Of a DNA stretch of 64,000 nucleotides, positions 9,760 through 18,517 are shown in pieces. Positions within the stretch are counted from its first letter, which is position 1, and every line of letters begins with the position of its first letter. Below the pieces are notes generated by a model that did no database searches, had not been told where the DNA came from, and saw only the letters and a program-made list of their open reading frames with translations. The stretch comes from an uncultured Lachnospiraceae bacterium (GTDB taxonomy: Bacteria > Bacillota > Clostridia > Lachnospirales > Lachnospiraceae), in the NCBI GenBank assembly GCA_947626435.1, contig CANQSB010000010.1, positions 1-64,000 of the forward strand. Reading direction: 5' to 3'. The position numbers and the translations under genes were made by a program.

Positions 9760-10065
9760 TTAATCAACAACTTCGCCTGTTGTCTTTGCAAAACGCACCT
9801 TTTTGTCTCCCTCAAACTTAAAGCCTATCCTTGTAGCCTTGCCATTGTGGAGATACATTACGTTTGAAATGTCAATAGGAGCTTCCTTCTGGATAATGCC
9901 GCCATTCTGATTAGCGGCAGAAGGCTTCATATGCTTTGTAACCATGTTTACGCCCTCAACCAATACCTTGGACTTCTTTGCGTAAACTGCCAAAACCTTG
10001 CCTTCCTTGTCTTTATCTTTGCCGGCAATAACTTTGACGGTATCGCCCTTCTTAATCTTTAACAT
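9760..10065 (-). CDS. rplX: 50S ribosomal protein L24
   Basis: L24 is an assembly initiator of the 50S subunit. The 101-aa protein opens with a KOW motif ([19 protein letters not shown]), followed by [16 protein letters not shown]. It lies 24 nt upstream of rplE. Confidence 0.98.
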   Translation of the reverse strand: MLKIKKGDTVKVIAGKDKDKEGKVLAVYAKKSKVLVEGVNMVTKHMKPSAANQNGGIIQKEAPIDISNVMYLHNGKATRIGFKFEGDKKVRFAKTTGEVVD

Positions 10066-10077
10066 TACGGCACCTCC

Positions 10078-10446
10078 TTATAATACTTCGGGAGCTAATG
10101 AAGCAATCTTCATAAACTGCTTATCACGAAGCTCTCTTGCCACCGGTCCAAAAATACGTGTGCCTCTCGGTGTCTTGTCATCCTTTATAATAACGGCAGC
10201 GTTCTCATCAAACCTGATGTATGAGCCATCCTTGCGGCGGGCGCCTTTTACCGTACGCACAACCACAGCCTTAACCACATCGCCCTTCTTTACAACGCCG
10301 CCTGGTGTTGCATCTTTAACGCTGGCAACGATTATATCGCCGATTCCTGCATATCTTCTCGTAGAACCGCCCATAACTCTAATGCAAAGTAACTCTTTAG
10401 CGCCCGTATTATCGGCAACCTTGAGTCTGCTTTCCTGTTGTATCAT
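10078..10446 (-). CDS. rplN: 50S ribosomal protein L14
   Basis: L14 is a beta-barrel protein at the subunit interface. The 122-aa form beginning [20 protein letters not shown] is chosen over eight extra open codons because GGAG lies close before this ATG and the sequence then matches the family exactly. [15 protein letters not shown] and the C-terminal [12 protein letters not shown] are typical. Confidence 0.97.
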   Translation of the reverse strand: MIQQESRLKVADNTGAKELLCIRVMGGSTRRYAGIGDIIVASVKDATPGGVVKKGDVVKAVVVRTVKGARRKDGSYIRFDENAAVIIKDDKTPRGTRIFGPVARELRDKQFMKIASLAPEVL

Positions 10447-10486
10447 GCTAATTCTCCTTCCAAACCGCAAAACCGCGATTTTAAAT

Positions 10487-10741
10487 TTATTTTACTCTCT
10501 CGATTATCTCTACAAGACGCCATCTCTTGTCCTTTGACAAGGGTCTTGTCTCCATAACCTTAACTGTGTCGCCGATATTGCAGTCATTATTCTCATCATG
10601 CGCCTTGAGCTTGTAAGTTCTCTTAACGATTTTGCCGTAAAGAGGGTGCTTAACATGGTCTTCTACGGCAACTACGATGGTCTTCTGCATTTTATTGCTG
10701 ACAACCTTGCCGACACGTGTTTTTCTCAAATTTCTTTCCAC
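10487..10741 (-). CDS. rpsQ: 30S ribosomal protein S17
   Basis: S17 is an OB-fold primary 16S rRNA binder. The 84-aa protein has [39 protein letters not shown] and [18 protein letters not shown], all family hallmarks. Confidence 0.98.
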   Translation of the reverse strand: MERNLRKTRVGKVVSNKMQKTIVVAVEDHVKHPLYGKIVKRTYKLKAHDENNDCNIGDTVKVMETRPLSKDKRWRLVEIIERVK

Positions 10742-10755
10742 GACGATTTTCCTCC

Positions 10756-10965
10756 CTACTCTGCGTTCTTAAGATTTTCAGTTATTACGGTCTGAATTCT
10801 GGCGATATTTCTTCTTACCTCTTTAATTCTTGCCGTATTGTCCAACTGGTTAGTTGCGTTCTGAAATCTCAAATTGAAAAGTTCCTTTTTTGCAGCTACT
10901 AATTCCTGTGATAATTCTGCAGCTGATTTGCTTCTTAAATCTTCTACATACTTACTGGTTTTCAT
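10756..10965 (-). CDS. rpmC: 50S ribosomal protein L29
   Basis: L29 sits beside the peptide tunnel exit and helps form the docking site for SRP and trigger factor. The 69-aa, two-helix protein shows [20 protein letters not shown] and [13 protein letters not shown]. It overlaps the end of rplP by 14 nt. Confidence 0.98.
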   Translation of the reverse strand: MKTSKYVEDLRSKSAAELSQELVAAKKELFNLRFQNATNQLDNTARIKEVRRNIARIQTVITENLKNAE

Positions 10966-11392
10966 TTACTGCACCGCCTTCCAAATCCGCTTTTGAAACG
11001 ACTTTACACTTGCAGGGAAGCTTATATGTCGCAAGACGCAATGCTTCTTTCGCCACGTCCTCGGTTACTCCGCCGATTTCAAACATTACGCGCCCGGGCT
11101 TAACAACCGCTACCCAATATTCAAGCGTTCCCTTACCTGAACCCATTCGAGTTTCAGCAGGCTTTGCTGTAACAGGCTTATCAGGGAAAATCTTAATCCA
11201 TACCTTACCGCCACGCTTAACATAACGTGTGATTGCGATACGGGCTGCCTCTATCTGATTTGACTTAATCCAGCAAGGCTCTAATGCCACAATACCATAA
11301 TCGCCGTAAGTAATTGTATTGCCTCTTGTTGCCTTGCCTCTCATCGAACCACGAAACTGTTTACGATGCTTCACTCTTTTTGGCATTAACAT
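10952..11392 (-). CDS. rplP: 50S ribosomal protein L16
   Basis: L16 helps position tRNA at the peptidyl-transferase centre. The 146-aa protein starts [19 protein letters not shown] and has [20 protein letters not shown] and [20 protein letters not shown]. Its ATG overlaps the rpsC stop by one base (TAATG), with GGGAG about 9 nt upstream. Confidence 0.98.
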   Translation of the reverse strand: MLMPKRVKHRKQFRGSMRGKATRGNTITYGDYGIVALEPCWIKSNQIEAARIAITRYVKRGGKVWIKIFPDKPVTAKPAETRMGSGKGTLEYWVAVVKPGRVMFEIGGVTEDVAKEALRLATYKLPCKCKVVSKADLEGGAVNENQ

Positions 11393-12048
11393 TATTTATC
11401 GCTCCCTTCCTTGGTTCCCTTTGTAGGAAGTACCTCGCCCTTGTAAATCCAAACCTTAACGCCTATCTTACCATAGGTCGTGTCTGCCTCCGCGAAACCA
11501 TAATCAATATCTGCTCTAAGCGTCTGAAGGGGAATGGTTCCCTCGCTGTAGAATTCCGTACGCGCCATATCCGCTCCGCCAAGACGTCCTGAAACTGCCG
11601 TCTTTATTCCAAGCGCGCCTGACTTCATCGTCCTGCCCATGCATGACTTCATCGCGCGTCTGAAAGAAACACGATTTTCAAGCTGCTGTGCAATGTTTTC
11701 TGCAACAAGCTGTGCATCCTTGTCGGGCTTTTTTATCTCCTTGATATCAACAAGTACATTCTTGCCCGTAAGCTTCTGAAGCTCTTTTTTTGTCTTCTCT
11801 ATCTCAGCGCCGCCCTTACCGATAACAACGCCCGGCTTTGCTGTGAAAACAATAACCTTTACTCTGTCTGCCGCTCTTTCAATCTCGATCTTTGAAATAC
11901 CGGCATCAAACAACTTTTTCTTTAAAAATTTTCTTATATTGTAGTCTTCTATAAGATAATCAGCAAAATCAGCTTCAGCATACCACTTAGAGTCCCAATC
12001 CTTAATAACGCCAACTCTCAGTCCATGAGGATTAACTTTCTGTCCCAT
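11392..12048 (-). CDS. rpsC: 30S ribosomal protein S3
   Basis: S3 forms part of the mRNA entry tunnel. The 218-aa form begins [20 protein letters not shown] after AGGAGGAAGAAA; ten upstream codons overlapping rplV are rejected. A KH domain ([20 protein letters not shown]) and the C-terminal domain with [20 protein letters not shown] are clear. Confidence 0.98.
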   Translation of the reverse strand: MGQKVNPHGLRVGVIKDWDSKWYAEADFADYLIEDYNIRKFLKKKLFDAGISKIEIERAADRVKVIVFTAKPGVVIGKGGAEIEKTKKELQKLTGKNVLVDIKEIKKPDKDAQLVAENIAQQLENRVSFRRAMKSCMGRTMKSGALGIKTAVSGRLGGADMARTEFYSEGTIPLQTLRADIDYGFAEADTTYGKIGVKVWIYKGEVLPTKGTKEGSDK

Positions 12049-12058
12049 TTTCTTCCTC

Positions 12059-12463
12059 CTATCTCTCATCAAGCACAATAGTAATGTGGCTCGTTCTCTT
12101 CTCGATTCTATAAGCCCTGCCTTGTGCCCTTGGTCTTATTCTCTTCATTGTAGGTCCTTTATTTGCATAGCATTCTGCTATATAAAGGCTATCAGCGCTC
12201 ATACCGTTGTTGTTCTCAGCATTTGCTATAGCTGACTCCAGAAGCTTCTTGATAATGCTTGAAGCATATCTGGGATTGTACTCAAGAATGGCAAGCGCAG
12301 TCTCTACGTCCTTGCCTCTGATAGCGTCAAGTACAAAGCAAGCTTTCTGAACAGATACTCTTGCGTAAGAGAGCTTTGCTGATGGTCTGGTTTCTCTGTT
12401 TTCCGCGTTTCTTTTTCTCTTATAGCTTGATCTGCTATATTTTTTCTTTTCCAATGCTTCCAT
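12059..12463 (-). CDS. rplV: 50S ribosomal protein L22
   Basis: L22 lines the peptide exit tunnel, and its hairpin is a site of macrolide resistance. The 134-aa protein starts [18 protein letters not shown], about 20 residues longer at the N-terminus than many homologues and very basic. It then shows [20 protein letters not shown] and the C-terminal [20 protein letters not shown]. The ATG has GGAGG 6-7 nt upstream. Confidence 0.97.
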   Translation of the reverse strand: MEALEKKKYSRSSYKRKRNAENRETRPSAKLSYARVSVQKACFVLDAIRGKDVETALAILEYNPRYASSIIKKLLESAIANAENNNGMSADSLYIAECYANKGPTMKRIRPRAQGRAYRIEKRTSHITIVLDER

Positions 12464-12485
12464 GGTTGAACCTCCTTTCAACTAA

Positions 12486-12767
12486 TTACTTAACCTTTGA
12501 TTTCTTTTCGTCTTTGCCATGTCCTCTATAGGTTCTGGTTGCAACGAATTCACCAAGCTTATGTCCAACCATATCCTCTGTCACATATACGGGTACATGC
12601 TTTCTGCCGTCGTGAACTGCAAACGTATGCCCTACAAATGAGGGAAATATTGTAGACCGACGAGACCATGTCTTTATTACTGATTTATTGCCTGACGCAT
12701 TCATCGCATCAACCTTCTTCAAAAGGCTTGCGTCCGCGAAAGGTCCCTTTTTTAATGATCTGGCCAT
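12486..12767 (-). CDS. rpsS: 30S ribosomal protein S19
   Basis: S19 forms a complex with S13 in the 30S head. The 93-aa form begins [20 protein letters not shown] with GGAGG 8 nt before the ATG. It contains [20 protein letters not shown] and [19 protein letters not shown]. Confidence 0.98.
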   Translation of the reverse strand: MARSLKKGPFADASLLKKVDAMNASGNKSVIKTWSRRSTIFPSFVGHTFAVHDGRKHVPVYVTEDMVGHKLGEFVATRTYRGHGKDEKKSKVK

Positions 12768-12801
12768 TAGGTTTTCCTCCTTATTCAATCGTTGGTTTTA
12801 A

Positions 12802-13644
12802 CTACTTTATAGCTCTGCCGTCACGTCTTCTTACGATAAGCTTATCAGAAGACTTCTTGCTCTTTCTTGTCTTTAAGCCAAGTGCGGGCTTACCCCAAGG
12901 CGTACAAGGACCGGGACGTCCGATGCCCGTCTTGCCTTCACCACCGCCGTGAGGATGGTCATTGGGGTTCATGACTGAACCGCGAACCGTAGGTCTGATG
13001 CCCATGTGACGCTTACGTCCCGCTTTGCCGATTTTAATAAGGTTGTGATCCCCATTGCCTACGACACCGATTGATGCACGGCATACCGCAAGCACCATTC
13101 TCATCTCGCCTGACGGAAGTCTGAGCGTCACATACTTGCCTTCCTTAGCCATAAGCTGCGCGCTGTTGCCCGCAGAACGCACAAGCTGTCCGCCCTTTCC
13201 GGGATAAAGCTCAATGTTGTGTACCAGAGTACCTACCGGAATTTCTGAAAGCGGGAGGCAATTGCCTACTCTGACTTCAGCCTCCGGACCGTTCATAACC
13301 TTCATGCCGTCCGTAAGTCCTTCCGGCGCAAGAATATATGATTTTTCACCGTCCGCGTAACAAATCAACGCGATATTCGCCGACCTGTTGGGATCGTATT
13401 CAATACCTATAACCTTCGCAGGAACTCCTTCTTTATTTCTCTTAAAATCTACAAGCCTGTATTTCTGTCTGCAGCCGCCGCCCTGATGTCTGACCGTTAT
13501 CTTACCCTGATTGTTACGTCCGGAATGTTTTTTCTTTGAAACGCAAAGTGACTTCTCGGGAGTCTTCTTCGTAATCTCAGAAAAATCTGAACCGGTCATA
13601 TTTCTTCGTGAGGGTGTATATGGGTTGTATGTCTTAATTCCCAT
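12802..13644 (-). CDS. rplB: 50S ribosomal protein L2
   Basis: L2 is needed for subunit association and for peptidyl-transferase assembly. The 280-aa protein begins [20 protein letters not shown], has [20 protein letters not shown], and the C-terminal signature [20 protein letters not shown] surrounding the conserved His loop ([10 protein letters not shown]). Confidence 0.98.
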   Translation of the reverse strand: MGIKTYNPYTPSRRNMTGSDFSEITKKTPEKSLCVSKKKHSGRNNQGKITVRHQGGGCRQKYRLVDFKRNKEGVPAKVIGIEYDPNRSANIALICYADGEKSYILAPEGLTDGMKVMNGPEAEVRVGNCLPLSEIPVGTLVHNIELYPGKGGQLVRSAGNSAQLMAKEGKYVTLRLPSGEMRMVLAVCRASIGVVGNGDHNLIKIGKAGRKRHMGIRPTVRGSVMNPNDHPHGGGEGKTGIGRPGPCTPWGKPALGLKTRKSKKSSDKLIVRRRDGRAIK

Positions 13645-13708
13645 GACTATTTCTCCTTTTCTATTTTATTATCACACTTGATTGTGTATAGTTGTGTCAC
13701 TTACCTGA

Positions 13709-14008
13709 TTATAGCCCTGTAAAGATTTCAATATCCTTGCTGTCCTTCGTAAGCTTCACCATCGCCTTCTTAGTCTTGGCTGTCTTTCCTACTACTGCTC
13801 CGCGCCTTTTCTTCTTGCCCGGGATGTTCATTGTATTCACTCTCTCAACCTTTGCGCCCTCAAACATCTTCTCGACAGCTTCCTTTATCTGAGTCTTATT
13901 AGCCTCGGGATGTACCAAAAATGTATAATTCTTGTCACCCATACCTGCCATACTCTTTTCTGTAATAACAGGCTTGAGGATTACATCATAATATTTAATG
14001 TCTGCCAT
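13709..14008 (-). CDS. rplW: 50S ribosomal protein L23
   Basis: L23 is the main chaperone and SRP docking protein at the tunnel exit. The 99-aa protein begins MADIKYYDVILKPVITEKSM and has VHPEANKTQIKEAVEKMFEG and VNTMNIPGKKKRRG. It overlaps the rplD stop by one base. Confidence 0.98.
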   Translation of the reverse strand: MADIKYYDVILKPVITEKSMAGMGDKNYTFLVHPEANKTQIKEAVEKMFEGAKVERVNTMNIPGKKKRRGAVVGKTAKTKKAMVKLTKDSKDIEIFTGL

Positions 14009-14628
14009 TATGCGTACACCTCCTCTATTGTCTTTACGGCATCCTTTGTAAGAATTACTGTACCGCCGTTCATAATATCGTATGTGTTAATCATATTTGC
14101 CAATGCAGTATCAACATTCGGAAGGTTTCTCGCCGACATAATGACATTGTCATCCTTGTCGTTGATAACCACATATGCCTTAGACACATTTAAGTTGTCC
14201 ATAACCTTCTTGAAGTTCTTTGTCTTTATTTCGTCAAACTTGAGCTCGTCGATAACGATAAGCTTGTTCTCCTGAACCCTGCTTGTAAGAGCCGACTTTA
14301 ATGCCGCCCTCTTCTCTTTTTTATTGAGCTTGAACGAATAATCTCTTGGAACGGGCGCAAATACAACTCCGCCGCCCTTCCACTGCGGCGCCCTGATGGA
14401 ACCCTGCCTTGCGTGGCCTGTTTCTTTCTGCCTCCAGGGTTTTCTTCCGCCGCCTGATACTTCAGAACGCGTCTTTGCCTTCTGAGTACCCTGACGCTTA
14501 TTTGCAAGGTGCTGAACTACTGCCATGTGTACTAAGTGCTCGTTTACTTCTACACCAAAGACAGCGTCGTTTAAGTCCATGCTTTCAACTTCCTTGCCTT
14601 CCATATTATAAACAGATACCTTTGCCAT
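14008..14628 (-). CDS. rplD: 50S ribosomal protein L4
   Basis: L4 reaches into the exit tunnel and in enterobacteria represses the S10 operon. The 206-aa protein shows GTQKAKTRSEVSGGGRKPWR and QKETGHARQGSIRAPQWKGG, the tunnel-loop signature. It lies between rplC and rplW. Confidence 0.98.
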   Translation of the reverse strand: MAKVSVYNMEGKEVESMDLNDAVFGVEVNEHLVHMAVVQHLANKRQGTQKAKTRSEVSGGGRKPWRQKETGHARQGSIRAPQWKGGGVVFAPVPRDYSFKLNKKEKRAALKSALTSRVQENKLIVIDELKFDEIKTKNFKKVMDNLNVSKAYVVINDKDDNVIMSARNLPNVDTALANMINTYDIMNGGTVILTKDAVKTIEEVYA

Positions 14629-14672
14629 CTGTATGGTCCTCCTTTCGTCCGCACACTATGCGAAACACATTT

Positions 14673-15356
14673 TTACGCTTCTACTCTGGTAGTTTCTTTG
14701 AGTGTAACTAATCCTTTCTTCGGTCCCGGTACTGAACCCTTGATTAAGAGCACATTCTTGTCGGCGTCTACTCTGACGACCTCTAAATTCTGTACCGTTA
14801 CCCTTACGCAGCCCATATGTCCGGGCATCCCTTTGCCCTTGAATACGCGGCCGGGTGTCGTAGCGGGTCCATTCGAACCCTGATGACGATGGAACTTCGA
14901 GCCATGCGCCATAGGTCCTCTGTGCTGACCATGTCTCTTGATTGCTCCCTGAAAGCCTTTTCCTTTTGAAATAGCAGTAGCGTCAATCCTGTCGCCAACC
15001 GTAAATATATCTGCCTTTATCTCACTGCCAAGCGTGTATTCATCAGCGTTTTCAAATTTAAACTCTCTTATATATCTCTTTGAAGAAACGCCTGCCTTCT
15101 CAAAGTGACCCTTGAGCGCTTTGTTTACGCCATGCCTATGGATTATCTCTCTTTTGCCGCCTTTATCCTTGTTGATAATTCTATCCTTCTTGTCCACGAA
15201 ACCGACCTGCACTGCCTTATAGCCGTCGTTTTCTTCTGTCTTTACCTGCGTTACTACGCAAGGTCCTGCCTGAAGTACGGTAACCGGTATCAGTGAACCG
15301 TCTTCAGTGAAGATTTGAGTCATTCCGACTTTTGTAGCTAAGATAGCTTTCTTCAT
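14673..15356 (-). CDS. rplC: 50S ribosomal protein L3
   Basis: L3 is an early assembly protein beside the peptidyl-transferase centre. The 227-aa protein begins [20 protein letters not shown] and contains [20 protein letters not shown] and [25 protein letters not shown] is placed 7 nt before the ATG. Confidence 0.98.
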   Translation of the reverse strand: MKKAILATKVGMTQIFTEDGSLIPVTVLQAGPCVVTQVKTEENDGYKAVQVGFVDKKDRIINKDKGGKREIIHRHGVNKALKGHFEKAGVSSKRYIREFKFENADEYTLGSEIKADIFTVGDRIDATAISKGKGFQGAIKRHGQHRGPMAHGSKFHRHQGSNGPATTPGRVFKGKGMPGHMGCVRVTVQNLEVVRVDADKNVLLIKGSVPGPKKGLVTLKETTRVEA

Positions 15357-15417
15357 TTCCTTACCTCCATTTGTTCTACAGCGGAACGGACTGTATGCCG
15401 TTCATACTAGTAGGGGC

Positions 15418-15735
15418 TTATTTATTCTTCATTTTGATATCAATGTGAACACCAGCAGGCATCTCCAGTCTCTGCAGAGCATCTACAGTCTTGGGTGTCG
15501 GCGTGATGATATCAATCAGCCTCTTGTGGGTTCTCTGCTCGAACTGCTCTCTCGAGTCCTTGTCTTTGTGAACCGCCCTCAAAATTGTTACAACCTCTTT
15601 CTTTGTAGGAAGAGGCACCGGTCCGCTTACCTGTGAACCGTTCTTCTTTACTGTTTCGATGATTTTTTTGGCAGAAGCATCAACCAGCTGATGGTCGTAT
15701 GCCTTTAATGTAATTCTCATTATCTGGTTTGCCAT
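15418..15735 (-). CDS. rpsJ: 30S ribosomal protein S10
   Basis: S10 is a 30S head protein that also acts as NusE in transcription antitermination. The 105-aa protein begins [20 protein letters not shown] and has [20 protein letters not shown] and [20 protein letters not shown]. It is the first gene of the operon and follows a long leader. Confidence 0.98.
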   Translation of the reverse strand: MANQIMRITLKAYDHQLVDASAKKIIETVKKNGSQVSGPVPLPTKKEVVTILRAVHKDKDSREQFEQRTHKRLIDIITPTPKTVDALQRLEMPAGVHIDIKMKNK

Positions 15736-15976
15736 AAAAAAAGTCGCCTCCTTTTCGCACTTTTCATAAATAAGTACGACAAGCGGTGACTGTACACTCT
15801 CCCGTGTGTGTCATACAGTCTACATCAAAATTTGAATGTTCCTGTATGATTTCACATCAGCTTTAATACTTTGTACAGTGACTTGTCGCCAGTTTCATAA
15901 CTTGACATTCGCTCCGCGGAAAACCCGCCATTCTCAGGCGGCAACCTCACGCTTCAACGCTATCAATGTCACAGCA
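15736..15976 (-). promoter_or_regulatory. S10 operon leader RNA
   Basis: About 240 nt lie between the predicted transcription start and rpsJ and contain no gene. A clear hairpin at 15789-15819 pairs ACTGT with ACAGT and ACAC with GTGT around a GGGAGA-containing loop. A leader of this size upstream of rpsJ is a known site for autogenous ribosomal-protein control in several bacteria. The binding protein here is not determined. Confidence 0.45.
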
Positions 15977-15982
15977 ATTAAT

Positions 15983-16011
15983 ACTATATCGTAGACATTT
16001 ATTTTTTGCAA
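15983..16011 (-). promoter_or_regulatory. Sigma-A promoter of the S10 operon
   Basis: Reading the minus strand, TTGCAA (16011-16006) and TATAGT (15988-15983) are separated by exactly 17 bp in an A/T-rich stretch. Start of transcription is expected near 15976. No other good match is seen between rpsJ and the divergent methyltransferase gene. Confidence 0.75.
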
Positions 16012-16160
16012 GCATTTTTTGGTATTTTTATTGTATTTTTTTAAGTACAATTTTAAGGCTGCCTGGCATTGTAAATATCACTACATATATAGTATACTTT
16101 ATATGGAATGTATCTTATCGGAGGCGGCTTCTTGTTTCCGATAAAGAGCAGTAGGTTGTT

Positions 16161-16261
16161 GTGAAATGTGTTCTAAACCGTCCGAATTTAGTCAAAATAT
16201 ATAAAAACGCGGCTAGGCGCTCCGCGAGACGCCGCTTATTTTATATATTTTACCTAAATTC
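16161..16261. repeat. Dispersed palindromic repeat, copy 1
   Basis: The sequence around TTCTAAACCGTCCGAATTTAG recurs, imperfectly, at 34381-34470. In this copy GAATTTAG (16184-16191) through GCGGC (16209-16213) pairs with GCCGC (16231-16235) through CTAAATTC (16254-16261), making one long, nearly continuous hairpin of about 30 bp per arm. It has the look of a small non-coding repeat or MITE-like element; it may also terminate transcription. Confidence 0.6.
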
Positions 16262-16371
16262 TAGTGTACTGCACCGTTGATATTTAGCATAATTCGAATA
16301 CTTATAATAATGATAAGGTAAAGCTTTGTTCGTTTTTATATCATGATAAGTATGAACGGTACAGTACACTA
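16262..16371. repeat. 110-bp element with 17-bp terminal inverted repeats
   Basis: TAGTGTACTGCACCGTT at 16262-16278 is matched, inverted, at 16355-16371 with 16 of 17 bases identical. An inner pair (ACTTATAATA.. / ..TGATAAGT) extends the symmetry. It directly abuts the preceding palindromic repeat and lies 105 bp before the methyltransferase gene. No coding capacity and no target duplication are seen. Confidence 0.6.
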
Positions 16372-16475
16372 AGTTGTCGAATAGAGTTTCGCAAATGCCT
16401 AATAAATAGTAGTATACATGATTGACTTCCATAAGGCAAGTCTAATCAGTCAAAACGGTAGAAAGGAACAGATAT

Positions 16476-17357
16476 ATGTGGATTGCTGACAATTGGACCG
16501 ATTATGAGGTGATTGACACTTCTGCGGGTGAAAAGCTTGAAAGGTGGGGCAAATATATATTGATACGCCCGGACCCACAAGTTATATGGAACACGCCTAG
16601 GGCAGAAGCACGCTGGCAAAGGCCAAACGCCCATTACCACAGGAGTTCAAAAGGCGGCGGTGAGTGGGAATTTTTCAAGCTGCCTGATGAATGGCGTATA
16701 AGCTATAAAAATCTGACATTTAATTTAAAACCCTTTAGCTTTAAGCACACAGGGCTTTTCCCCGAACAGGCGGTAAACTGGGATTGGTTTTCTTCTATTA
16801 TAAAGGAAGCGCGTGAGAAAAATCCGGACAAGCCGATTAAAGTGCTTAATCTATTTGCCTATACGGGCGGGGCCACACTGAGCGCTGCGGCCGCCGGCGC
16901 AAATGTCACTCATGTGGACGCGTCAAAGGGCATGGTCGGCTGGGCAAAGGAAAATGCCGCGTCTTCAGGGCTTGCTGACGCGCCTGTACGGTGGCTTGTA
17001 GATGACTGCGCGAAATTTGTGGAGCGCGAGATACGGCGCGGAAATACCTATGACGCGATTATCATGGATCCGCCGTCTTATGGCAGAGGACCTAAGGGAG
17101 AAATCTGGAAAATGGAGGAAAATATCTTCACCTTTATCGAGCTTACCACAAAACTCCTGTCGCCTAAGCCGCTGTTTTATCTGATTAATTCGTATACTAC
17201 AGGACTTCAGCCCGCTGTGCTTAAATATATGCTTGAAACGGTTGTGGTATCACGCTTTGGAGGTCATGCCGAGGCAGGAGAAATCGGGCTGCCTGTATCG
17301 GCAAATGGGCTTGTCCTGCCTTGCGGCGCGAGCGGACGATGCGTATTTACGCAATAG
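16476..17357 (+). CDS. Class I SAM-dependent methyltransferase (RlmI/RlmK-like)
   Basis: This 293-aa protein has the Rossmann-fold SAM site LNLFAYTGGATLSAAAAGA near residue 125, an acidic ribose-binding VDASKGM, a DDCAKFV motif, and the catalytic DPPSYGRG near residue 200. These features match the family of 23S rRNA cytosine-5 or guanine methyltransferases typified by the RlmK domain; the exact RNA target is not deducible. A short N-terminal region (WIADNWTDYEVIDT) replaces the PUA domain found in RlmI. It stands alone and ends at a strong terminator. Confidence 0.85.
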   Translation: MWIADNWTDYEVIDTSAGEKLERWGKYILIRPDPQVIWNTPRAEARWQRPNAHYHRSSKGGGEWEFFKLPDEWRISYKNLTFNLKPFSFKHTGLFPEQAVNWDWFSSIIKEAREKNPDKPIKVLNLFAYTGGATLSAAAAGANVTHVDASKGMVGWAKENAASSGLADAPVRWLVDDCAKFVEREIRRGNTYDAIIMDPPSYGRGPKGEIWKMEENIFTFIELTTKLLSPKPLFYLINSYTTGLQPAVLKYMLETVVVSRFGGHAEAGEIGLPVSANGLVLPCGASGRCVFTQ

Positions 17358-17362
17358 TGGCA

Positions 17363-17406
17363 AAAAAGAGGCGAAATCCAATCGAAAACGGATTCCGCCT
17401 CTTTTT
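17363..17406. terminator. Bidirectional terminator after the methyltransferase gene
   Basis: A 17-bp stem with a single mismatch (AAAAAGAGGCG.. / ..CGCCTCTTTTT) has a 10-nt loop, with A-runs on one side and T-runs on the other. It can stop transcription of both converging genes. Confidence 0.9.
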
Positions 17407-17446
17407 AATATGCCGCCAATACTTGACAAGTGATAGGCAGCGCCCT

Positions 17447-17863
17447 TTAAAACGCCATAAAAAGCGAGGCGCCTGTGGTCGCTACAATTATCGATACTAT
17501 AAGTGATAATACTATCATTATCGCCACCATTATCAAGCTTGCCTTGAAATAGTTTGACTTGCTTTTCTTAGTGCTTGAGCTGAACGCCCATACGAAAATC
17601 ATTACAATGTTTACGCATGGTATCATGAGCACCAATATGGTAATTATCCATTCGCCAATGCTTACAGGCTCCTCATAGCCGTTGTCATACGGCTGCTGAT
17701 AAAAATTCTGCTGAACAGGCTGCGCATAGGGCTGCTGATACGGCTGCTGGTAATACCCCTGCTGCTGATAGGGCTGTTGGAACTGTGGCTGCTCCGGCTG
17801 CGGTTGCTGCTGTGACTGTTCCGCTCCCGCCTTATCCTGATTATACATATCGTTATTATCCAT
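17447..17863 (-). CDS. Small membrane protein with Gln/Pro/Tyr-rich N-terminus
   Basis: The 138-aa protein has a low-complexity cytoplasmic-type N-terminal half (residues 1-65) built of QPYQQ/PYAQP repeats. Two membrane segments follow (about 71-90 and 105-130), separated by a short loop with lysines (SSSTKKSKSNYFK). This arrangement is common in small Firmicute membrane proteins of unknown function. It has its own promoter and no partner gene. Function unknown. Confidence 0.7.
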   Translation of the reverse strand: MDNNDMYNQDKAGAEQSQQQPQPEQPQFQQPYQQQGYYQQPYQQPYAQPVQQNFYQQPYDNGYEEPVSIGEWIITILVLMIPCVNIVMIFVWAFSSSTKKSKSNYFKASLIMVAIMIVLSLIVSIIVATTGASLFMAF

Positions 17864-17946
17864 TTTTACCTCGTTTCCGCGCTTATGTCTTGGTTTATTG
17901 TTGACTAACGCAATATAAATTATCTGTAAATTCAGTTACGCTAGTT

Positions 17947-17976
17947 ATAATACCACATATCTGCACAGTGTTGCAA
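17947..17976 (-). promoter_or_regulatory. Sigma-A promoter of the Gln-rich membrane protein gene
   Basis: On the minus strand TTGCAA (17976-17971) is followed after 18 bp by TATTAT (17952-17947), about 85 nt before the start codon. Confidence 0.6.
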
Positions 17977-18058
17977 CAAAAAATCAGGATATTGTCGCAA
18001 AATTTGTCATTTTTCGTGATTTTTATGCCTGCGTGGAAGGTTGGATTTGTAACCCTGT

Positions 18059-18517
18059 TTAATTTTTCTGCAGAAGCCTTACAAGTCTGAGCATGAGGTT
18101 TCTCCTGTTGTATACAAGCGGCGGATATGACGGAAAATAATTTATCATTCGGTATATGTATACCGCAAGCGTCGCCGCGCAGACAATGCCAAGCCACATC
18201 ATAGTGCGTTTGGGCGTCTTTCCCTTTACATAGCGCATATAGAAAAACCAGATAATGAAGACCAGCCACAGCGGCGCGGCGGGATTGAGATTCATTGCCC
18301 TTGAAAACCTGCCTGTGAGCAGATAAAGCACAGCGCGTGTCATTCCGCAGCCTGCGCATGGAAAGCCTGTTATTATCCAAAACGGGCAGAAGGCGTGGAA
18401 TATTTTCCGCACTATTATGTTGTATGCGGCGAAGAGTATAATCGCTATGTAATAGTCTTTTATATCCTTTGCCGCCCTGCCGCAGATTTTTCCAAGCTGT
18501 TCTTTTACTGCCGTCAT
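18059..18517 (-). CDS. DUF2752 family membrane protein
   Basis: This 152-aa protein contains the DUF2752 signature CP-x(4)-TGFPCAGCGMTRA around residues 45-62, followed by two hydrophobic segments. The family is widespread, membrane-bound and of unknown function; the paired cysteines are its conserved feature. Its ATG overlaps the TGA of the threonine aldolase gene (ATGA), so the two are translated as a coupled pair. A longer open frame at 17895-18380 in another phase is a shadow. Confidence 0.8.
   Translation of the reverse strand: MTAVKEQLGKICGRAAKDIKDYYIAIILFAAYNIIVRKIFHAFCPFWIITGFPCAGCGMTRAVLYLLTGRFSRAMNLNPAAPLWLVFIIWFFYMRYVKGKTPKRTMMWLGIVCAATLAVYIYRMINYFPSYPPLVYNRRNLMLRLVRLLQKN

Noticed and set aside
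17895..18380. Open frame of 161 codons overlapping the DUF2752 gene in another phase
   Set aside because: The DUF2752 frame has a family motif and a coupled start; this frame has neither and runs past it into the promoter region.
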